Assembly (NCBI GenBank): GCA_910575255.1
Contig: CAJTEM010000006.1
Coordinates: 106,357 to 170,356, forward strand
DNA: 64,000 nucleotides
Direction of reading: 5' to 3'
From: Lachnospiraceae bacterium
GTDB taxonomy: Bacteria > Bacillota > Clostridia > Lachnospirales > Lachnospiraceae
The notes under the pieces were generated by a model, which was not told the origin of the DNA, searched no databases, and was given only the letters and a program-made list of their open reading frames with translations. Made by a program: the position numbers and the translations under genes. Positions 59,169-64,000 of this stretch are shown in pieces. The first letter of the stretch is position 1; each line of letters begins with the position of its first letter.

Positions 59169-60029
59169 ATGACAAAGAACAGGAATGAATACGACCTTAC
59201 CAAGGCACATGAGGTCAATCTGAAGATTTTAAAGGAGATTGACCGGATTTGCAGAAAATATAAGCTTCAATATATGCTGGATGCAGGCACCCTGCTGGGG
59301 GCTGTCCGCCATCAGGGCTTTATTCCCTGGGACGATGACGCGGATGTGGCATTTACCAGAAACAATTACGAGGCATTTATGAAGGTGGTGCGGCGGGAGC
59401 TTCCGGACACCATGGAGCTTCTGATGCCCTGTGATTTTCAGAAAGGGAAGGCATTCTTTGATTTTACTGCCCGGATTTATTATAAAAACAGCCGGATTCA
59501 CGAGGATTCTCTGGAGATGCAATACTATGAAGGGAAGATGAACCATCTGTGGGTGGATCTGTTTACAATTGATGTGCTGCCGCAGGGAAAGGCCGGCGCG
59601 GCCCTGACACTGCTGCTGCATAAAATTGTATACGGCATGGCGATGGCACATCGCTATCAGCTGGATTTTAAGAAATACAGTGTGTTCCACAAGCTGGCGG
59701 TCGGCAGCCTGTCTCTGGCCGGGCGTCTGATTCCCATGAGGCTGTTATTCCGGCTCCAGCGTCTGGTGGCGCTGAAGGACAGAAAATGCCGCAGCAATCT
59801 GCGCTATTACAGTAATTATCAGCCGGATTATCTGTATGTGACACTGCAGAAGGAGTGGTGTGAACAGATTGAGGACATGGTTTTTTGCGACACAAAGCTG
59901 ATGGTGCCCAGACACTGGCATGAGGTGCTGACCTGGATTTACGGAGATTACAGGAAGCTTCCGCCCAAGGAGCAGCAGGTGCCGGGGCATTCCACGGCAC
60001 AGATCCAGGTGTATGATGAGGAACTGTGA
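59169..60029 (+). CDS. licD: LicD-family phosphotransferase
   Basis: A 286-residue LicD protein. The signature LDAGTLLGAVRHQGFIPWDD then DADVAF is complete. LicD proteins transfer phosphocholine or other phospho-groups from a CDP-donor to glycans or teichoic acids in the cytoplasm. No licABC choline genes lie nearby, so the transferred group is uncertain. The start at 59169 follows AAAGGAATGGAAAAC; an ATG at 59160 is too close to the ribosome site. Confidence 0.9.
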   Translation: MTKNRNEYDLTKAHEVNLKILKEIDRICRKYKLQYMLDAGTLLGAVRHQGFIPWDDDADVAFTRNNYEAFMKVVRRELPDTMELLMPCDFQKGKAFFDFTARIYYKNSRIHEDSLEMQYYEGKMNHLWVDLFTIDVLPQGKAGAALTLLLHKIVYGMAMAHRYQLDFKKYSVFHKLAVGSLSLAGRLIPMRLLFRLQRLVALKDRKCRSNLRYYSNYQPDYLYVTLQKEWCEQIEDMVFCDTKLMVPRHWHEVLTWIYGDYRKLPPKEQQVPGHSTAQIQVYDEEL

Positions 60030-60145
60030 TGTCCGGTGAATCTGTCAGATGGCTATCGCTGTAATGCAGTACACGGTCTGCGGCTAAAGGATACAGGTAT
60101 ATCCGGTTGATGGAAAGACTGATTTTTGGGCGGGGAGAAGAAATT

Positions 60146-61099
60146 ATGGAAAAGAAGTTGTCGGTAGTGGTATCGGTATACAATGAGGAGGAAGCTCTGC
60201 CCTTATTCTATGAGACAGCAAAGCCGGTTCTTCAAGGGCTTCCCTGGGACTATGAGCTTTTGTTTGTCAATGATGGAAGTGAGGACAGAAGTTCGGAGAT
60301 TCTTGACCGGCTGGCGGCTGAGGATGATCGGATAAAAGTGGTGAGCTTTTCCCGGAATTTTGGCCATGAAGCCGCGATGATCGCGGGGATTGACTATGCC
60401 GGCGGGGACGGGATCGTATGTATGGATGCGGATCTGCAGCACCCGCCCGCCTGCCTGCCGGAGATTGTGAAAAAGCTGGAGGAGGGCTGCGGGGTGATCA
60501 CCATGGTGCGTACCCGCAACGAATCAGCCGGGGTGATCAAGAACATTACCTCAGCCGGATTTTACTGGCTGATCAATTCCCTGTCGGATGTGAAATTCGA
60601 GGCAAATGCCTCAGACTTCTTTGCCGTGTCCGCTCAGGCGGCAGACGTACTGCGGGGAAGCTACCGGGAAAAGGTCCGTTTCCTGCGGGGATATGTGCAG
60701 AATATCGGATTTAAGCGGGCGGCTATCGAGTACGAGGCGGCAGAAAGAGCCGCCGGAGAAAGCAAATACAGTATCCGGAAGCTGCTGGCATTTTCCGTGA
60801 ATACTATCCTCTGCTTTTCCAATTTGCCGCTGAAACTGGGGATCTATGCCGGGGGCCTGGCGGCACTGCTGGGCCTGGCAGTGATGGTCTATACCCTGTG
60901 CACCCGCCAGGGAGCGCCCAGCGGGTATACGACGATTGTGATTCTCAACTGCTTTATGTTCGCTGTGCTTTTTCTGATTGTGGGAATTATGGGAGAGTAT
61001 ATCGCGATCCTTTTTCATGAGCTGAAGGACAGGCCGGTCTATATTGTGGGGGAGACGAAGAATATCAGGAGGCGTCCTGACGGTGAAAGCGGAGGATGA
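60146..61099 (+). CDS. GtrB/DPM1-like undecaprenyl-phosphate glycosyltransferase
   Basis: A 317-residue GT2 with a cytoplasmic transferase domain (VVVSVYNEEEALP, FVNDGSEDRS, MDADLQHPP with the DxD-like motif) and two C-terminal membrane helices (about 235-260 and 268-292). It loads a sugar on undecaprenyl phosphate. The GT-C-like membrane proteins in this operon are the expected users of that lipid-linked sugar. The start at 60146 has GGGGAGAAG upstream. It is the last gene of the operon. Confidence 0.92.
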   Translation: MEKKLSVVVSVYNEEEALPLFYETAKPVLQGLPWDYELLFVNDGSEDRSSEILDRLAAEDDRIKVVSFSRNFGHEAAMIAGIDYAGGDGIVCMDADLQHPPACLPEIVKKLEEGCGVITMVRTRNESAGVIKNITSAGFYWLINSLSDVKFEANASDFFAVSAQAADVLRGSYREKVRFLRGYVQNIGFKRAAIEYEAAERAAGESKYSIRKLLAFSVNTILCFSNLPLKLGIYAGGLAALLGLAVMVYTLCTRQGAPSGYTTIVILNCFMFAVLFLIVGIMGEYIAILFHELKDRPVYIVGETKNIRRRPDGESGG

Positions 61100-61120
61100 C
61101 GTCTGGGAGAATTGTTTGCG

Positions 61121-61151
61121 GAAATAAAAATACCCGGAGAAAACTCCGGAT
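61121..61151 (-). terminator. Terminator on the minus strand after the toxin remnant
   Basis: Read on the minus strand: CCGGAG-TTTT-CTCCGG followed by GTATTTTTATTTCC. It would end transcription from the remnants at 61187-61880 and lies just after the glycan operon. Confidence 0.65.
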
Positions 61152-61186
61152 GTTCATGAGGTCATGAAACACTAAATTTATAAAAG

Positions 61187-61440
61187 CTATTTTTTGAAAA
61201 GCTCTGAGTGTGATCCAAGCCGGTAAAGCATTAGGACAAGTACATTCTCAAAAATTTCATAAATCAAGCACCAATCCGGTTCAACTGGACACTCACGGGT
61301 ACCTTTATATTTGCCGATTAGGTCATGGTCTCTGTATTTGGCATCTGATCACCGCCATTTGCCAGAATATTAATGATTTCAAATAACCTATCAGGAGTTT
61401 TGTTCTGCTTTTTAGCAAGTTTTAGACCTCTTTTAAAGAT
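61187..61440 (-). pseudogene. Remnant of a YafQ/RelE-type mRNA interferase toxin
   Basis: The C-terminal part reads KYRDHDLIGKYKGTRECPVE and DWCLIYEIFENVLVLMLYR, ending RLGSHSELFKK, the YafQ consensus with its catalytic-region histidines. The preceding FKRGLKLAKKQNKTPDRLFE is in a different frame, so a frameshift lies near 61340. The N-terminus is cut at about 61440, where Rpn-like sequence begins. No antitoxin gene is seen. Confidence 0.8.
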
Positions 61441-61880
61441 TCAATTCTCATATCTTCCATAATTTTACACATCTCGCTCACTCCTTTCGGGTTCTCTTTC
61501 AGATACCGGGTTCGGTTTGCCATCAATTCAAAATTCATATCATCTGCCTTGGTGCAATTAATATCGTGCATGAGTTTTCCTATAGCGGAATCATCACGAT
61601 ATTCACCATTCACATAAAGAATATGCTCCCCATCTTCAAAAGATTTACCCGTTGCAAGGTTGATTCTCTCAATCGGATAAACAGCTTAGCCCTGACCATA
61701 AAAATCTTTTTCAAGGATAAAGATTGTATATGTGTCTGGCAATTCTTAAATTCCTGACCAGAATGGAGATTCTCTATATCCATTACGCTTGAATGATACC
61801 TTGCCCTATGTGGGTCTGCTCCTTTGTCTTGCCTCTGGATTTCCAGATAATTCCGATATCGGAATAATCAACATCATAGC
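61422..61880 (-). pseudogene. Remnant of an Rpn-family (PD-(D/E)XK transposase-like) nuclease
   Basis: Pieces in order: EIQRQDKGADPHRARYHSSV, MDIENLHSGQEF, then after a frameshift LPDTYTIFILEKDFYGQG, an in-frame stop, VYPIERINLATGKSFEDGEH, and DDSAIGKLMHDINCTKADDM to the end at the toxin junction. These match the Rpn family over its C-terminal two thirds. The N-terminal catalytic part is missing. Confidence 0.8.
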
Positions 61881-61881
61881 A

Positions 61882-62817
61882 TTAGGGTTGCTGACAGACC
61901 TGATATCCGCCGGCCCCGAAGAAACCACCCTCGTGTACCAATATCTCACAAAACGCCTTTTCCAGTGAGGAGAGTTCGGCATTCCTGCGGCGGATCAGAT
62001 GAATCTTGTGAATCAGCGGGATGTCTGAGGCAATCGCTAACTGGGTAAAGCCCAGGCTTTGAAACTGCCGGAAGAAAAAGCCGGAGACAATGGCAAGGCA
62101 TTGATTGGAGATTACCTCATGGATCAGGCCGTAATCGTTGTAGGATTCGATCAGGTTCCGGGGGCGGAAGCCGGCATGATCACATATCTGAAAGAGCAAT
62201 TGATTCGTGCCTTTGTTGCTTCTGTTGTAAATGGCAAAGCTTTCCTCCTTGAGCAGGCTGACATCGACGGGCATTTTTTGGGTAAGAGGGTGGTTTTGGC
62301 TGGCGACAAATACGACAGGTTCCGTGTAGAGAAGTGTTTTTTCCAGATCGGAATATGCAGGTTCGTCGAGGAAATCTCCACAGATGCCAAGCGGGCAGGA
62401 GCGGTTGAGTACATCATTGATAATAGCTGAGGTATATTTGAAGGTAATATTCAGGGTGCAATTCGGATGAGCAATATGGAATTGTGCCCTTTTCTTTTGC
62501 AAAAAAGAGGTATTAATGGAGCAAAGCGCAGCGATCTCCACCGTGTTGAGATCTATGGAGGCCTGTTTTTTGACAGCGGAGATTCCCTGACTGATCCCAT
62601 CCAGGGAAACTTTTACGTAATCATAAAAGATATTGCCATATCTGGTCAGTTCGATATTTCGTCCCTGCTTCTGGAACAGAGGGACGCCGAGTTCCTCTTC
62701 CATGCCGAGGATTGCTTTTGTGAGAGCCGGCTGTGTGATGTGAAGAGCTTCGGCGGCCCGCGTAAAATGCTGATATTCTGCAGCCTTTAAAAAGTATTCC
62801 AGATGTTGATAATTCAT
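61882..62817 (-). CDS. LysR-family transcriptional regulator
   Basis: A 311-residue LysR protein. The helix-turn-helix HFTRAAEALHITQPALTKAI occupies about residues 18-37, followed by a two-lobed effector domain (about 90-295). It is divergent from the TRAP solute-binding gene at 63026, so it probably controls that transporter in response to its substrate. The near-perfect palindrome at 62888-62905 in the shared gap is a candidate site. Its stop abuts the Rpn remnant. Confidence 0.92.
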   Translation of the reverse strand: MNYQHLEYFLKAAEYQHFTRAAEALHITQPALTKAILGMEEELGVPLFQKQGRNIELTRYGNIFYDYVKVSLDGISQGISAVKKQASIDLNTVEIAALCSINTSFLQKKRAQFHIAHPNCTLNITFKYTSAIINDVLNRSCPLGICGDFLDEPAYSDLEKTLLYTEPVVFVASQNHPLTQKMPVDVSLLKEESFAIYNRSNKGTNQLLFQICDHAGFRPRNLIESYNDYGLIHEVISNQCLAIVSGFFFRQFQSLGFTQLAIASDIPLIHKIHLIRRRNAELSSLEKAFCEILVHEGGFFGAGGYQVCQQP

Positions 62818-62887
62818 AGTCTGTCACTCCGATTCCCAAAAGTTATGAATTCAGATAAAAAAAGTAATTGGTAAATATGCCTTAAAT

Positions 62888-62905
62888 ATGGTTAAATTTA
62901 ATCAT
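62888..62905. promoter_or_regulatory. Candidate LysR operator
   Basis: ATGGTTAAATTTAATCAT, an 18-bp palindrome with one mismatched pair, fits the T-N11-A style of LysR boxes. It lies in the 208-bp divergent gap, 71 bp from the regulator start and about 120 bp from the dctP start. Confidence 0.55.
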
Positions 62906-63025
62906 AAAAATTAGATAAAACAGTCAAATGTTTTTGCGATGTAAAACTATTATAGGACGATATTTTAACTTTTTCAAGTGAAAGAAGTGTAAAGCTGTTT
63001 TAATTTCATAAAAGGAGGAATTGAG

Positions 63026-64000
63026 ATGAAAAAAACAGGAAAAAGAGCAATGGCCATGGTAATTGCGGTTTCCATGATACTGCCGCTGGCAGCATGCGGC
63101 AGTGGAGGCGGCGCAGGAGGCGGCGGGGGAGCCGGCAATCCGGGTACATCGGCGGAAGCTGGTGGAGCAGATGCATCGAAGGAGGCTTCGGCTGCTTCCG
63201 GCGGAGGGACGGGCACGGACAGTGTGGATCATACGCAGGGGGAATCCTTTAAAATCCGTTTTGCGACGAACTCATCCGCCGGAGATGTGGCGGGTGAGGG
63301 AATCAGCCAGACCGGGAAGGGGATGATCTTTTTCTGCAGGGAGATTGAAGAGCGCAGCGGCGGGAGAATTACCACCCAGATCTTTACCGACGGGCAGCTG
63401 GCATCCTCCACACAGGAATATATCGGAGGGGCGCAGAACGGAGCTTATGAAATGTTCATGCTGAATTGTGGCTCGTGGGCGGATTATACATCGGCTTATG
63501 CAGGGTTGAATATTCCTTATCTCTACATGGATTATGAGGATGCCTATGCGGTCCTGGATTCCGGACTGCGGCAGGAATGGGATGCGAGGGCACAGGCGGA
63601 TACCCAGTGTGTTCCGCTGGCACATTTAGATATCGGCTTCCGTCAGCTGACAGCCAATAAGGAGGTGCATTCCCCGGATGACTTAAAGGGAATCAAGATT
63701 CGGACCATGGTGGATCCGATTCAGATGGCATGCTGGGAGACTTTTGGGGCGAGTGTAACACCGGTTCCTTATGCGGAATTGTATACGGCCCTGCAGCAGA
63801 AGCTGGTGGATGCTCAGGAGAATCCTCCTTCCAATATCGTGTCCTCCAAGATTTATGAGATGCAGAGCTACTGCATGAAGACCAATCACAATTTTACTAC
63901 GACGATTATGGCAGCCAGTCCGGTATTCTGGAATACCCTGTCGGCAGAGGATCAGGAATTCATCCGGGAGCTCTGGAAGGAAACAGAGCTTTATGTCCGC
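63026..64000 (+). CDS. dctP: TRAP transporter solute-binding lipoprotein DctP (cut by window end)
   Basis: The first 325 codons of a DctP protein, still open at the window end. AAAGGAGGAATTGAG precedes the ATG. The signal peptide ends at lipobox LAAC (Cys at about 24), followed by a Gly/Ala/Ser-rich linker. The family region reads IKIRTMVDPIQMACWETFGA then VPYAELYTALQQKLVDAQEN, with the substrate-carboxylate arginine in KIRTM. Its substrate is unknown. It is only distantly similar to the DctP at 17919, so it is not a recent duplicate. Confidence 0.93.
   Translation, partial: MKKTGKRAMAMVIAVSMILPLAACGSGGGAGGGGGAGNPGTSAEAGGADASKEASAASGGGTGTDSVDHTQGESFKIRFATNSSAGDVAGEGISQTGKGMIFFCREIEERSGGRITTQIFTDGQLASSTQEYIGGAQNGAYEMFMLNCGSWADYTSAYAGLNIPYLYMDYEDAYAVLDSGLRQEWDARAQADTQCVPLAHLDIGFRQLTANKEVHSPDDLKGIKIRTMVDPIQMACWETFGASVTPVPYAELYTALQQKLVDAQENPPSNIVSSKIYEMQSYCMKTNHNFTTTIMAASPVFWNTLSAEDQEFIRELWKETELYVR

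Noticed and set aside
17919-64000. The two DctP genes (17919 and 63026) as a recent duplication
   Set aside because: They share only family-level motifs, have different neighbours and are controlled by different regulator families.

Overview
The window looks like the chromosome of a strictly anaerobic gut Firmicute of the Lachnospiraceae type (Enterocloster, Hungatella or Eisenbergiella-like; inferred, not proven). The reasons are moderate GC, strong AAGGAGG ribosome sites, many ATGA-coupled operons, several TRAP transporters, two mannose-class PTS systems, and abundant short intergenic palindromic repeats. No rRNA, tRNA, CRISPR array or intact insertion sequence was recognised.

Left part (1-10.8 kb): the tail of a TRAP transporter operon with an enolase-superfamily sugar-acid dehydratase. 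A seven-gene operon on the minus strand follows (mannose-class PTS IIC-IID-IIA-IIB, murR, murQ, amiE-like hydrolase). It should import and recycle N-acetylmuramic acid or muropeptides from peptidoglycan, and it has a promoter with a 12-bp perfect palindrome near +1. Next come a secreted subtilisin-like protease and a D-Ala-D-Ala carboxypeptidase, which share a bidirectional terminator.

10.8-17.8 kb: an AT-rich two-gene ATPase + TOPRIM-like cassette (possible defence system); a copper operon csoR-HMA protein-copA with a textbook CsoR operator lying in the promoter spacer, whose CopA carries a CopZ-like tail with its own ribosome site and ATG; and a DUF1848 protein.

17.8-25.8 kb: a TRAP transporter (dctP-Q-M), an AraC-family regulator, and an operon of a small protein, SufS, SufE and a FucI-like isomerase-family protein. 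The two promoters share the same 21-bp-spaced direct repeat at the same distance from the -10, so they appear to form one AraC-controlled regulon of unknown substrate. This is the most promising uncharacterised system in the window.

25.8-35.1 kb: a lipoprotein, a Wzt-type ABC ATPase without a visible permease, a 1346-residue methyltransferase/GT2/GT4 fusion, a transglutaminase remnant, about 0.9 kb of repeats including a 242-bp giant palindrome and six 19-bp tandem units, and azlCD.

35.4-43.1 kb: a glycosaminoglycan utilisation locus (PTS IIA, GH88 unsaturated glucuronyl hydrolase, PTS IIB, IIC, IID, heparinase II/III, LacI regulator) in the gene order known from streptococci. 43.1-45.5 kb: repeats, a broken flavin reductase and a DUF4143 ATPase.

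45.7-61.1 kb: a surface-glycan operon. hddC-hddA-gmhB-gmhA form a complete GDP-D-glycero-alpha-D-manno-heptose pathway. A GT2, three large membrane proteins, rfbF-rfbG-rfbH (CDP-3,6-dideoxyhexose branch), LicD and a GtrB-like glycosyltransferase follow. 61.1-64 kb: fused remnants of a YafQ-type toxin and an Rpn-type nuclease, then a LysR regulator divergent from another TRAP solute-binding lipoprotein cut by the window end.
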